Source: Marinobacter denitrificans | Lineage (GTDB): Bacteria; Pseudomonadota; Gammaproteobacteria; Pseudomonadales; Oleiphilaceae | Direction: 5' to 3' | Assembly: GCF_008795955.1 (NCBI RefSeq) | Contig: NZ_VMHN01000005.1 | Span: 1 to 64,000 of the forward strand | DNA length: 64,000 nucleotides | Part shown: in pieces, positions 54,966-63,461 of the stretch | Position numbering within the stretch: position 1 is the stretch's first letter | Layout: every line of letters starts with the position of its first letter | Program-made: the position numbers and the translations under genes | Notes under the pieces: model-generated | Databases searched by the model: none | What the model was told of the DNA's origin: nothing | Seen by the model: only the letters and a program-made list of their open reading frames with translations

Positions 54966-55619
54966 TTATTGAAGTGCAAACGCCTCGGCCTCTACGGCCA
55001 TGAAAGCCCGACCCAACGAGCCAACAGGCGCGTAGAAAATCGCGGTTTGCGCTTTCTCCAAATCGGTAAAAAATAACGCCGCCCACTTTGCCAGGTGCGC
55101 GTCAAAAAAGGTCTTTTGAGACGACAGGCCACTGTCGCACTCGAACTCGCCCGTAATAATGCCCGCCATGATTTCACACAGCGTGCCGATGTGATCTTCC
55201 GGTTCCTTGATGTCGTCACTGGCTTTGATGCCCCTGGCCATCAGATCGCCACGCAAATCCGCCAGGGGCTTCTCATTCAGGAAACCGGTGAGGTAATAAC
55301 TCGCGTAGGGGAGCAGTTCGCCACGGCCGACGCCGATAAAGAGGTTGTTGTATTCCCGGTTGGCGTCTTCAGGGGAGGTGCGCTCGGCAAGGGCCGCCAG
55401 TGTTCTGGAGGCGGACCCCAGCGTGGTTTCATCGCCCTTCAAAGATGCCAGCCCCCGGAGTAGCTCACCCGTAGGTGGGCCGCTCAGCAAGACACCGAGC
55501 AACTGATACATCTGGGCCCGGGCGCGCTCTTCGTCGGTGATAGAACGGGGGCACTGAATTTCAGCCGTGTTGTTCAAATCTTTGTCCTTTATGTTATTTT
55601 TGTGCGTTTTTCGCGACAC
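54966..55619 (-). CDS. TorD/DMSO-reductase-type chaperone for formate dehydrogenase
   Basis: A 217-residue helical protein of the TorD/NarJ family that binds the Tat signal and assists cofactor insertion. Characteristic stretches are REYNNLFIGVGRGELLPYASYYLTGFL near 87-113 and EPEDHIGTLCEIMAGII near 139-155. The start is uncertain: GTG at 55619 has a weak ribosome-binding site, while a TTG at 55577 has AAGGA seven bases upstream. It lies between the DUF3306 gene and the small Tat protein. Confidence 0.88.
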   Translation of the reverse strand: MSRKTHKNNIKDKDLNNTAEIQCPRSITDEERARAQMYQLLGVLLSGPPTGELLRGLASLKGDETTLGSASRTLAALAERTSPEDANREYNNLFIGVGRGELLPYASYYLTGFLNEKPLADLRGDLMARGIKASDDIKEPEDHIGTLCEIMAGIITGEFECDSGLSSQKTFFDAHLAKWAALFFTDLEKAQTAIFYAPVGSLGRAFMAVEAEAFALQ

Positions 55620-55703
55620 TAATTTATGGACATTTGTTCATTCTTTATACGCCCAATCAGGTTCGTGAGCAATTGCACTTCCAATCGTGTCTGATAGCCA
55701 AAA

Positions 55704-56333
55704 CTAATGATCAAAACGCATCCGGGGACGATAGCGCGGTTCCGGTTCCGCCTCAGCCTGAGGCGCCCCGACATCCGTGTGCCCAGCAGTGATCGTGTGC
55801 CCGACTGCGAGTTCGGGCTCTGAGCTCTCAGCCGGCTCTTTATTTTCAGGTACCCCTGCAGGAATGCCAGCTTCTGACGCCTCGGCGGGCTCCTTAATCT
55901 GATCCCCGGCCTGACCATCCGTTTTCTCAGCCACGGCTGGTGTTCTGTCAAAACCCTGCCCCACCTTGTACAAGGTTTTCATGGCGTTGGTCGCAACGGC
56001 AGCGTCGGTATAATCTTCGTCGTAATCATTGAGGCCGTCGAGCACCGCCAGTACGGGGTTGGATCTCCAGAGGGAGCGCAGGGCCCTGCGGCGCAGGAGT
56101 TCCGGAATCTCTTTTTTCATGAATCCGGTAATGTCGGTGCCCAGCTCGATGGCATCCGGGTCCGGAAGATCGTACTTCTGCAATACCTCCTGTTCAGGCA
56201 GGGCTTCATTGACAGCAAGTTCCTGCTCTTCGGGGGAGGGCTCGGGCTCGATGACCGAAGGAGGGGGAAGCTCGGCCTCTTTGCTGGCGCCGGTTTTTCT
56301 TCGCGACCAACGCTGTAACCGTGACTCAGCCAT
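55704..56333 (-). CDS. DUF3306 domain protein
   Basis: A 209-residue acidic protein with the DUF3306 pattern: a basic start (RLQRWSRRK), a proline- and glutamate-rich linker, then a helical core (LPDPDAIELGTDITGFMKKEIPELLRRRALRSLWRSNPVL, roughly residues 56-95) and a disordered tail. DUF3306 genes regularly accompany DUF3305 and formate dehydrogenase genes and are presumed maturation factors. ATG start, one base overlap with the DUF3305 gene. Confidence 0.88.
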   Translation of the reverse strand: MAESRLQRWSRRKTGASKEAELPPPSVIEPEPSPEEQELAVNEALPEQEVLQKYDLPDPDAIELGTDITGFMKKEIPELLRRRALRSLWRSNPVLAVLDGLNDYDEDYTDAAVATNAMKTLYKVGQGFDRTPAVAEKTDGQAGDQIKEPAEASEAGIPAGVPENKEPAESSEPELAVGHTITAGHTDVGAPQAEAEPEPRYRPRMRFDH

Positions 56334-56911
56334 CAGTGCACTCCCGGTTTTTTCATGTCTGAGGGGGCACGGAAAACATCGCTTTGCTGACGAATACGGG
56401 CATCGCCTTTGCCGTCTTCACTGCCATCAACACGGACCTCGTCACGGCGGCGCTTCTTGAAAGGCTCTTCGATATAGTGCATGTCGACAAATTCTTTGAT
56501 CCAGGCCGCCATGGACTCGGGAATCGGCACTGCCTCGACGATGCTTTCGCCGCTGTCCAGAGCATCCAGGGCTTCATGGGCACTGGCGGTAACGGTGCTG
56601 ACAACCCATCCTGACGGAGACTGGCTGGTCTGGTCTTTGTCCATTACGATCCAGACGGAGGGGGAGGCCATGTTCAGGGAGACAAGGTAACCTTCCACAT
56701 CGGCGCGAAATAACTCCATCGCCACTGTGGCCGCGTGATAATCGACGGTTTCGCCCTCGCGGAGCAGTTCTTTCCAGAACGCCTCCGGCGCGCCCGGTAT
56801 CACCGCCACTGGCTTCCAGACCTCACGAGCCCATTGTGTTACGCCAGGGGACCGGCGAACCACGGCACCGACTTTCAACTCGCGCTTCCAGCTAGCTACA
56901 TTACGGCTCAT
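56333..56911 (-). CDS. DUF3305 domain protein
   Basis: A protein of about 192 residues starting at MSRNVASWKRELKVGAVV, with the DUF3305 core (WKPVAVIPGAP and the following region) and a charged C-terminal tail. It is the first gene of the formate dehydrogenase operon. The frame opens at 56986 (TTG), but the ATG at 56911 has an AAAGAGAT ribosome-binding region. Overlaps DUF3306 by one base. Function unknown beyond the formate dehydrogenase link. Confidence 0.87.
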   Translation of the reverse strand: MSRNVASWKRELKVGAVVRRSPGVTQWAREVWKPVAVIPGAPEAFWKELLREGETVDYHAATVAMELFRADVEGYLVSLNMASPSVWIVMDKDQTSQSPSGWVVSTVTASAHEALDALDSGESIVEAVPIPESMAAWIKEFVDMHYIEEPFKKRRRDEVRVDGSEDGKGDARIRQQSDVFRAPSDMKKPGVH

Positions 56912-57081
56912 GACAGATCTCTTTACTGCGGCTGATGCGACAGCTCTACTTTCTATGAAGCTAGCAGAGCCCCGGCAATTAGCCAATTATTCAATTGTCG
57001 AAGGACAAACGGGTGTGGCATCCTCGATGAACGGCATTGAACATGTATACGTATAAAAATAACTACAAGAGCAGAATCCTG

Positions 57082-59061
57082 ATGAGCGCACCCAAGACCC
57101 TACTGATATGTTCCTGCGACAAGACCCAGTCTCTTGATCCTGAGGTATTGCGAACGGCCGCGGCAGCTGAGCAGGTGATCATGGTGGATCAACTGTGCGG
57201 CGCCGACATGAAGACGGCGGCCGAGTACCTGAGCGGCAGTCATGAGCTGCTTATCGCCTGCCGCCAACAGGCCGCCCTGTTCGAGCGTCTGAGCGAGGAC
57301 GTAGAGGCTGAAACCGGGCAGTCCGCTCCGCTGAGTACCATCGACATCCGGGATCGCGCTGGCTGGAGTGCGTCCAGCGCAAAGCCCGGGCGCCTGCACG
57401 CCAAGCAGGCGGCGCTGCTGGCCGCCGCTCAGATACCGGCTCCTGTGGCGCCCGTGAAAACGATTCAGTCCAGCGGCGTGTGTTGCATTATTGGCCCCAC
57501 CGAGCAGGCCATCAGAATGGCCGAGCTGGTACAGGACGAACTGGGCGTTACCTGTATCGTCAATGATGCGGGGCCGATACAGCTCCCCTCCGCCGGTTAC
57601 GACTTTGCCAAAGGTCGGTTGACGGGCGCCTATGGCGCACTGGGCAACTTCAAACTGGAGTTTGCCCAGCTACAGGCCCTGAATCCCTCGGGCCGTGGCC
57701 AGCTCGGGTATGGCGAGGTCAAAGCTACCGCCAGTAGTGAGTGCGATGTGTTTATCGATTTGCGTGGTGGTGCGCCAGCGTTTCCCCACCATGAAAAACG
57801 CAACGGCTACTTCTGGGCTGATCCGGCCAAAACCGGCGAGTTGGAGCGTATCGCCCTGACGGCCAGGGACCGGGTTGGTGAATTTGAGAAAACCGTGTAC
57901 TTCAACCTGGAAACCTCCCTGTGTGCCCACTCACGGGCGAATCAGCCCGGTTGCACTCGCTGTCTGGATGTTTGCAGCACCGAGGCGATTTTCTCTTTCG
58001 GGGAACATGTGCAGATTGATTCTGATATTTGCGCTGGCTGCGGGACCTGTGCGGCGGTTTGCCCTACCTCTGCCATCACCATGAACGAAACCCCCTTCGA
58101 GGCCCTGACCCAGGCCATGGACGTTATGGCCCGGGTCTATCGCGAGCATACCGGGGAATCCCCGCGCCTGGTTATTCATACTCTGGGCGCTGGTGCTGAC
58201 GCCATTGCTTACCTGGCAAGGTACCACGATGGATTGGCGGACGACCTGCTTCCGCTGGGGCTGGAACAGGTCGACCGTATCGGCCACGCAGAGATTATGG
58301 CCGCCTTCGGCGCGGGTTATGCCGAAGTCCTGCTCCTGGCGGACAGCGAGCTGGATCGCCGGGCAGTTGCTTCGGAAGTTGAACTCGCACAGGCAATGTT
58401 GAAAGGTACCAAAAACTCTCCCGGCCGGGTCCGGGTAATCGCAGCCGAAGAGCTTGGCGAGGCCGGAGACAACGCCGGGCGCGTGAGCGAACCGGTTCTG
58501 CTGGTCGGCGGCCGCCGGGACATCACGCGGGTCACCGTCGCTGCCATGGCGAACAGGATCGAGGCACCGATCCCCCTGCCAGCGGGCGCACCCTACGGCG
58601 CGATCGAGATCAACTCCGACAAATGCACGCTCTGTCTGGCCTGCGTGTCGCTGTGTCCCACTGGTGCCCTTGGTGATCATCCGGACCGGCCGGAGGTTCA
58701 GTTCACCGAAAATGCCTGCGTTCAGTGCGGCGTCTGCGAGAGCACCTGTCCGGAGACGGCTATCACCCTGGTACCCCAGCTGGATGTGTCGAAAGATGCC
58801 CTGAGTCCGCGGGCACTGCATGGGGAGGAGCCGTTTGAATGTATCAAATGTGGCAGGCCCTTTGGCGTAGCAAGTACGATTAACCGAATCGTTGAAAAGC
58901 TGGAAAACAAACACTGGATGTACACCAAGTCTGACAATGTTCAGCTCATCAAGATGTGTGACGACTGTCGCGTCAATGCCCAGTTCCATGGGGAGACCGC
59001 GCCCATGGCCGGAGGCGAGCGTCCCCGGGTTCGTACCAGTGACGACTACCTCGACAGCTGA
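57082..59061 (+). CDS. Polyferredoxin-like 4Fe-4S protein divergent from the formate dehydrogenase operon
   Basis: A protein of about 659 residues. It begins with an SAPKTLLICSCD stretch. Four classic 4Fe-4S motifs follow: one near 280 with spaced cysteines, CAGCGTCAAVCP near 317-328, CTLCLACVSLCP near 515-526, and CVQCGVCESTCP near 546-557. A C-terminal CIKCGRPFG and CDDCR complete it. It could deliver electrons or clusters to the maturation machinery. The frame opens at 57037; the ATG at 57082 gives a start like relatives. It leads a four-gene plus-strand set. Confidence 0.87.
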   Translation: MSAPKTLLICSCDKTQSLDPEVLRTAAAAEQVIMVDQLCGADMKTAAEYLSGSHELLIACRQQAALFERLSEDVEAETGQSAPLSTIDIRDRAGWSASSAKPGRLHAKQAALLAAAQIPAPVAPVKTIQSSGVCCIIGPTEQAIRMAELVQDELGVTCIVNDAGPIQLPSAGYDFAKGRLTGAYGALGNFKLEFAQLQALNPSGRGQLGYGEVKATASSECDVFIDLRGGAPAFPHHEKRNGYFWADPAKTGELERIALTARDRVGEFEKTVYFNLETSLCAHSRANQPGCTRCLDVCSTEAIFSFGEHVQIDSDICAGCGTCAAVCPTSAITMNETPFEALTQAMDVMARVYREHTGESPRLVIHTLGAGADAIAYLARYHDGLADDLLPLGLEQVDRIGHAEIMAAFGAGYAEVLLLADSELDRRAVASEVELAQAMLKGTKNSPGRVRVIAAEELGEAGDNAGRVSEPVLLVGGRRDITRVTVAAMANRIEAPIPLPAGAPYGAIEINSDKCTLCLACVSLCPTGALGDHPDRPEVQFTENACVQCGVCESTCPETAITLVPQLDVSKDALSPRALHGEEPFECIKCGRPFGVASTINRIVEKLENKHWMYTKSDNVQLIKMCDDCRVNAQFHGETAPMAGGERPRVRTSDDYLDS

Positions 59062-59081
59062 AAAATCAAACAGGACACAAC

Positions 59082-59927
59082 ATGGTTCAATACACCGAAG
59101 TGGGAAAATCCAACCTGATCGGTACGGACGCGCCCCGGCCGCAGGATAAAAATCCGAAGGGCATTGATCGCATCATCGCCATTGCCTCGGGCAAGGGCGG
59201 CGTCGGAAAGTCGACAGTGGCGTCCAATCTGGCGGTAGCGCTGGCTTCGAAAGGTCTCAAGGTGGGGCTGCTGGACGCTGATGTTTACGGCCCCAGCCAG
59301 CCTCGCATGCTGGGGGTTTCCGGCCGCCCCTCCAGCCCCGACGGCCATACCATCCTGCCCCTGAGAAATCATGGCGTGACCCTGATGTCCCTCGGTCTGA
59401 TGGCTCCGGATGGCGAAGCCATCGTCTGGCGCGGTCCCATGCTGATGGGCGCCCTGGAGCAGATGATGAACCAGGTGGACTGGGGAAGGCTGGATGTGCT
59501 GTTGGTCGATCTGCCCCCGGGCACCGGTGATGTCCAGATGACCCTGAGCCAGAAATTCTTTGTGGCGGGCGCGGTTGTGGTGTCGACACCCCAGGACATT
59601 GCCTTGATGGACGCGCGCAAAGGCATCGACATGTTCAACCGGATGGATGTGCCGCTGTTTGGCATCATAGAGAACATGGCATCCTTTGTCTGCGACGGCT
59701 GCGGTAAAGAGCACCACCCCTTCGGTTCCGGCGGTGCCCGGGCTGAAGCCGAAAAACTGGGGGCGCCCTTCCTGGGTGAAATTCCGCTCGATCTGGATAT
59801 CCGGATTGGTTCGGACGGCGGTGTCCCGATTGTGGTGTCCAAGCCGGACAGCCCTCAGTCCCGGTCCTTCCAGCGCATTGCCGATGAAATCATCGCCTCT
59901 GATGTCTACGCACAGGCCATCCGATGA
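59082..59927 (+). CDS. Mrp/NBP35-type P-loop ATPase
   Basis: A 281-residue ATPase of the Mrp/ApbC family. The deviant Walker A GKGGVGKS lies at 37-44, followed by DADVYGPSQPRML near 69-81 and DLPPGTGD near 143-150. A CDGCG stretch (about 202-206) matches the CxxC of cluster-carrier Mrp proteins. It probably binds and transfers an FeS cluster. It overlaps the next gene by four bases (ATGA). Its position beside formate dehydrogenase suggests a dedicated cluster carrier. Confidence 0.92.
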   Translation: MVQYTEVGKSNLIGTDAPRPQDKNPKGIDRIIAIASGKGGVGKSTVASNLAVALASKGLKVGLLDADVYGPSQPRMLGVSGRPSSPDGHTILPLRNHGVTLMSLGLMAPDGEAIVWRGPMLMGALEQMMNQVDWGRLDVLLVDLPPGTGDVQMTLSQKFFVAGAVVVSTPQDIALMDARKGIDMFNRMDVPLFGIIENMASFVCDGCGKEHHPFGSGGARAEAEKLGAPFLGEIPLDLDIRIGSDGGVPIVVSKPDSPQSRSFQRIADEIIASDVYAQAIR

Positions 59928-60628
59928 TCGAATCACCTCAATTCCCGCCGTTATTGTCGGGGCAGCCCGTGCCCAGGCACACGGACCCTTTTGATAAAGC
60001 CGTTAGCCAGGCCATTGCAGGAGTGGACTCCGGCACGATCTTTTACTCGGAAGCGGGCGATATCCTGCGCGCAGCCCTGGTGCTGGCACCAGAAACGCCT
60101 CTGGAAGAAGCTATTCAGGCTGTCTATGTGGCCCAGATAGGCCTGGCGGAGAGTCTCGGCGCCCTGGCCCCGCCCGAAGTTCCGGTGCACTTCCAATGGC
60201 CCGATCGCATCAAGGTCAACGGTGCCGTTTGCGGTCGCGTACGCTTTGCAACGGATGCGTCGGATCCCAAAGCGCAGCCCAGTTGGCTGGTTATCGGCAT
60301 CGAAGTGCCGTTCATTCCTGCGGGCGACGAGCCGGGCAAAAACCCGAACGAAACCTGTCTGCTGGAAGAGGGTTGCAGTGATGTCCAGCCCATGGCGCTG
60401 TTGGAAAGCTGGTCCAAGCACACGCTGCTTTGGCTGACCTACTTCATGGACAGCGGATTTGAGCGCGTACACAATGAATGGCGGCCACGCTGCGACACAC
60501 TAGGCAAAATGATTGAGCAACCAAGGCCCGGCATTTTTGTCGGGCTGGATGAGAAAGGCCGTATGCTATTGCGCCAGGATGTCATGACTGAAACAGTGAG
60601 TTTGATTGAATTCGCGGAGCACACATGA
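59924..60628 (+). CDS. Biotin/lipoate-protein ligase-like protein of unknown substrate
   Basis: A 234-residue protein with motifs of the biotin/lipoate A/B ligase-like family. These include QWPDRIKVNG near residues 87-96 followed by GRVRF, and PSWLVIGIEVPF near 117-128. NETCLLEEGC and LLESWSKHTLLWL follow. The ligase lysine appears to lie in RIKVNG. Whether it biotinylates, lipoylates or acts on another cofactor cannot be read from sequence. It overlaps both neighbours by four bases, so it is tightly linked to the Mrp-like and the following small protein. Confidence 0.78.
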   Translation: MIESPQFPPLLSGQPVPRHTDPFDKAVSQAIAGVDSGTIFYSEAGDILRAALVLAPETPLEEAIQAVYVAQIGLAESLGALAPPEVPVHFQWPDRIKVNGAVCGRVRFATDASDPKAQPSWLVIGIEVPFIPAGDEPGKNPNETCLLEEGCSDVQPMALLESWSKHTLLWLTYFMDSGFERVHNEWRPRCDTLGKMIEQPRPGIFVGLDEKGRMLLRQDVMTETVSLIEFAEHT

Positions 60629-61101
60629 AACTGGCCCGAACCCTGCGACTGGATATATCCGATGAAAATGTTTACGAACAGCCTGCCCCCAGCGGCGAAT
60701 GGGCCATTTCGGGCGGGTTCGAGTTCTCCAACTGGAACGAAGCGGACCTGAAAGGCAAGGCTCGTCAGGCCTTTACCAACGGTTGGTACAGCATAGAATC
60801 GGGTGGCCGCGCCAGCTTCGTTGGCGTATGCAATATTACCGAGGCCGAGCTGGAACAGTTGCAGCAGACGTTGGCGCAAACCTTTGTGGAGGTTTACGGC
60901 GCGCCGGACATTGATGCGGCCTATCCGGTGGCCTGCGAAGAAATCGACCAGATGCGCAGGATGTGCGAGGACTTCGAGGAGAATACCCTGCTGATGGTCA
61001 GCCGTACGCTGACCGAGCTGGGTGTTGAGGAAACCTATCGCTCCCGCGCCCCGCAAGACGCCTCGCTGGAGGCCTTTGCCGTACACGGCGGCTATGAGTG
61101 A
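60625..61101 (+). CDS. Uncharacterised formate dehydrogenase-linked protein (DUF6505-like)
   Basis: A 158-residue protein with the pattern MKLARTLRLDISDENV at the start, GEWAISGGFEFSNWNEADL near 30-48, then a mixed helical and acidic C-terminal half. I recall such a family beside formate dehydrogenase genes in other proteobacteria, but the function is unknown. It overlaps the ligase-like gene by four bases (ATGA). It ends the plus-strand set and converges with moeA. Confidence 0.75.
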   Translation: MKLARTLRLDISDENVYEQPAPSGEWAISGGFEFSNWNEADLKGKARQAFTNGWYSIESGGRASFVGVCNITEAELEQLQQTLAQTFVEVYGAPDIDAAYPVACEEIDQMRRMCEDFEENTLLMVSRTLTELGVEETYRSRAPQDASLEAFAVHGGYE

Positions 61102-61112
61102 TTAATGCGTGA

Positions 61113-62390
61113 TTAAAGCCCGAAGCTGGAGTAGGGGATAAACCGCACCGGGGTCCCCGGCTCGATCTGCATGGCACTCTCATCCAGTTCCACCATACCC
61201 TCGGACCAGGCCAGACCGGTCACCCGGCCCGAGCCTTCAGAGCCGAATACTTCAACCTGGCCATCACGGACCCTGGCGCGCAACATCTCGCTGCGACCCG
61301 GTTTCTTGTTTTTGGAGAAGTTGGCGGGCAGGACATAGCTGCGGGGTTCGAACCATTCCCCGCCGGCCAGCAGTGCCATCGCCGGAGCGCCAAAACGGAG
61401 CGCGCAGACCCAGGCGGCAACCGGATTTCCCGGCAAACCCACCACAGGCGTCTCCTGGAACATGGCCAGGGCGAGTGGTCGGCCCGGCTTGATCGCGATG
61501 CGCCAGTTGCTGATCTCACCATGGGCTTTCAGGGTTTTCGACACATGGTCCTCGTCTCCTGCTGAAACGCCGCCACTGGTCAGTATCAGATCGCACTGCT
61601 CGGCACCGCGCTCCAACGCTTCCCTGACGTCCTCGGCCCGGTCCAGCACATGTCCCAGGTCCACCAGCGCATAGCCAAGCTGCGTGACCATGGCGCTCAG
61701 CATCGGGCGGTTGGCATCGTAGATCTGCCAGTCGGTGACGGCTGAACCGACTGGCTTCACCTCGTCACCGGTGGACAGCACTCCGACGCGTAGCCGCTGA
61801 TAGACGTCGACTGCGCCGACTCCGACACTGGCGAGGACGGAAATCTGGGTGGGGGTCAGACGGGTTGCGGCCGTGAGGATCCGCTCTTCAGCCTGAATGT
61901 CCTCCCCGGCCTTCCGGGCGTTGGCGCCCGCTTTCAGCGTGCCGTTCAGGTGTAGCTGTCCGTCTTTAACCTCGCAGTCTTCTTCCAGGACCACCGTATC
62001 GGTGCCGGCCGGAATGACCGCGCCGGTCAGAATCCGGATGGCATGGCCTTCGGGCACCTGCCCGGTATATGGCCCTCCGGCGGCACTGCGGCCGTCCACC
62101 AGAGGCAGGGCGCAGGGCACCTTGGTTATCGGTCCTGCAAGGGCATAGCCATCGACCGCAGAATTGTTGCTGGGGGGGTGGGCGCGGGGGGCAAACACGT
62201 CGCTTGCCAGTATCCGGCCATTCACCTGTGACAGCGGGACAGCGCGATCCACCCCAACCACTGGGTGCAGTCGTGAGCGTAAACGGTCCAGTGCTTCTTC
62301 CACCGGCGTCCAGTTGACTCCGGGGGGCAGGGCAAAGCAGTCGTTACGAAGCGGTTTCATCGCTTTCCCGTTGCTGGTTGTATCGTTCAT
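61113..62390 (-). CDS. moeA: Molybdopterin molybdenumtransferase MoeA
   Basis: A 425-residue enzyme that inserts molybdenum into molybdopterin, freeing AMP. It shows the MoeA stretches PPSNNSAVDGYAL near 72-84, LSTGDEV near 208-214, SGGVSAGDEDHV near 277-288 and GLPGNPVAAWV near 325-335. The start is ambiguous: the frame opens at the ATG at 62390, while an ATG at 62360 with GGGAAA upstream would give a shorter N-terminus closer to the family. Either way it overlaps mobB. Confidence 0.94.
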   Translation of the reverse strand: MNDTTSNGKAMKPLRNDCFALPPGVNWTPVEEALDRLRSRLHPVVGVDRAVPLSQVNGRILASDVFAPRAHPPSNNSAVDGYALAGPITKVPCALPLVDGRSAAGGPYTGQVPEGHAIRILTGAVIPAGTDTVVLEEDCEVKDGQLHLNGTLKAGANARKAGEDIQAEERILTAATRLTPTQISVLASVGVGAVDVYQRLRVGVLSTGDEVKPVGSAVTDWQIYDANRPMLSAMVTQLGYALVDLGHVLDRAEDVREALERGAEQCDLILTSGGVSAGDEDHVSKTLKAHGEISNWRIAIKPGRPLALAMFQETPVVGLPGNPVAAWVCALRFGAPAMALLAGGEWFEPRSYVLPANFSKNKKPGRSEMLRARVRDGQVEVFGSEGSGRVTGLAWSEGMVELDESAMQIEPGTPVRFIPYSSFGL

Positions 62391-62877
62391 GGTTTTCAGG
62401 GCTCAGAATAAAGTCAGCGATTGCGGGGACATCGTTCATATCGAAAACGGGCCCCGAAAAATCTGCAGCATAGTCTGCCGCTACCGCAATAATATTGGCG
62501 TCCTCCGGGTAGAGGGGGGGCCGCGGGCTTTCCTTTCGGTGGACCTCTATCTTGGGGTGTGAATGGGTTTTGAAGCCCTCAACCACCACCCAGTCGCAGG
62601 GGCCCAGACGGCCCAGCAATTCATCCAGGGTCGGCTCTTTGGCCCCTTGCAGCTCATGCATGATGGCGAAACGCTGTCCTCCCGCAAGAAGGACTTCCCG
62701 GGCGCCGGCCTCACGATGTTTGTAACTGTCGGTGCCGGGCTGATCTACATCCACCATATGGTGGGCGTGCTTGATCGAGTTAACCGTTAATCCCCTGGCG
62801 GACAGCTCGCGGATCAGAGCCGCAGCCAGCGTGGTTTTTCCGGAGTTTTTCCAGCCCACAATGCCTATGACGTTCAC
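62344..62877 (-). CDS. mobB: Molybdopterin-guanine dinucleotide biosynthesis protein B
   Basis: A P-loop GTPase of about 177 residues that assists MobA. The nucleotide-binding motif is GWKNSGKTTLAAALI near the N-terminus, followed by KHAHHMVDVDQPGTDSYKHREAGA. The GTG at 62877 overlaps the mobA stop as GTGA; an upstream TTG at 62898 also opens the frame but lies inside mobA. Confidence 0.93.
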   Translation of the reverse strand: MNVIGIVGWKNSGKTTLAAALIRELSARGLTVNSIKHAHHMVDVDQPGTDSYKHREAGAREVLLAGGQRFAIMHELQGAKEPTLDELLGRLGPCDWVVVEGFKTHSHPKIEVHRKESPRPPLYPEDANIIAVAADYAADFSGPVFDMNDVPAIADFILSPENHERYNQQRESDETAS

Positions 62878-63461
62878 TTCAGGTACTTCTCCGCCCAAGC
62901 CAGGTCTTCCGGTGTATTGATGTTGAAAAAGTCATTCTCGCCAAACACCACCAGGGTCTCACCCTGAGCCTGTGTCCACTGGCGAATCTTGCGTACTCCG
63001 TCGTTCAGAGCGGCTCGCAGCTCATGCCGCAACGCCACCTGCCAGCGGCCAAAGGTGGGTTGGGGCAGTCTCCCGCGTTCCGGATCCGGCGTAGCTGCCA
63101 GCACCACGGGGGTATCATGCCCGGCCAACCGCTTAGCCAGATCCCGGGGGAACGAGGGGGTATCCGCCGCCACGCTGATCAGCCATTCATGCCCGTGTTC
63201 GGCAGCCCAGTCCATACCGGCGAGTACACCCGCCAACGGGCCCGGGAAGTCGCTGATCGAGTCGGCCACCACGGGCAGACCCAGATCGTCAAACCGGCTC
63301 AGATCCCCGTTGGCATTCAGTACCACCGCGTCGACCTGGGGCGTGATCCGCTCGATGACCCGTTGGATCAGCGATTGATCGCCCAGCATCAGCCGCCCTT
63401 TGTCACCGCCGCCCATGCGGTTCGCCTGGCCGCCGGCCAGAATGACGGCACACTCAGTCAT
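62874..63461 (-). CDS. mobA: Molybdenum cofactor guanylyltransferase MobA
   Basis: A protein of about 195 residues that attaches GMP to molybdopterin to form the guanine-dinucleotide cofactor used by DMSO-reductase family enzymes. The N-terminal ILAGGQANRMGGGDKGRLML carries the nucleotide-binding motif. The frame opens at 63497; the ATG at 63461, with AGGGGCAG upstream, is preferred and overlaps the fdhD stop by eight bases. Confidence 0.95.
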   Translation of the reverse strand: MTECAVILAGGQANRMGGGDKGRLMLGDQSLIQRVIERITPQVDAVVLNANGDLSRFDDLGLPVVADSISDFPGPLAGVLAGMDWAAEHGHEWLISVAADTPSFPRDLAKRLAGHDTPVVLAATPDPERGRLPQPTFGRWQVALRHELRAALNDGVRKIRQWTQAQGETLVVFGENDFFNINTPEDLAWAEKYLK

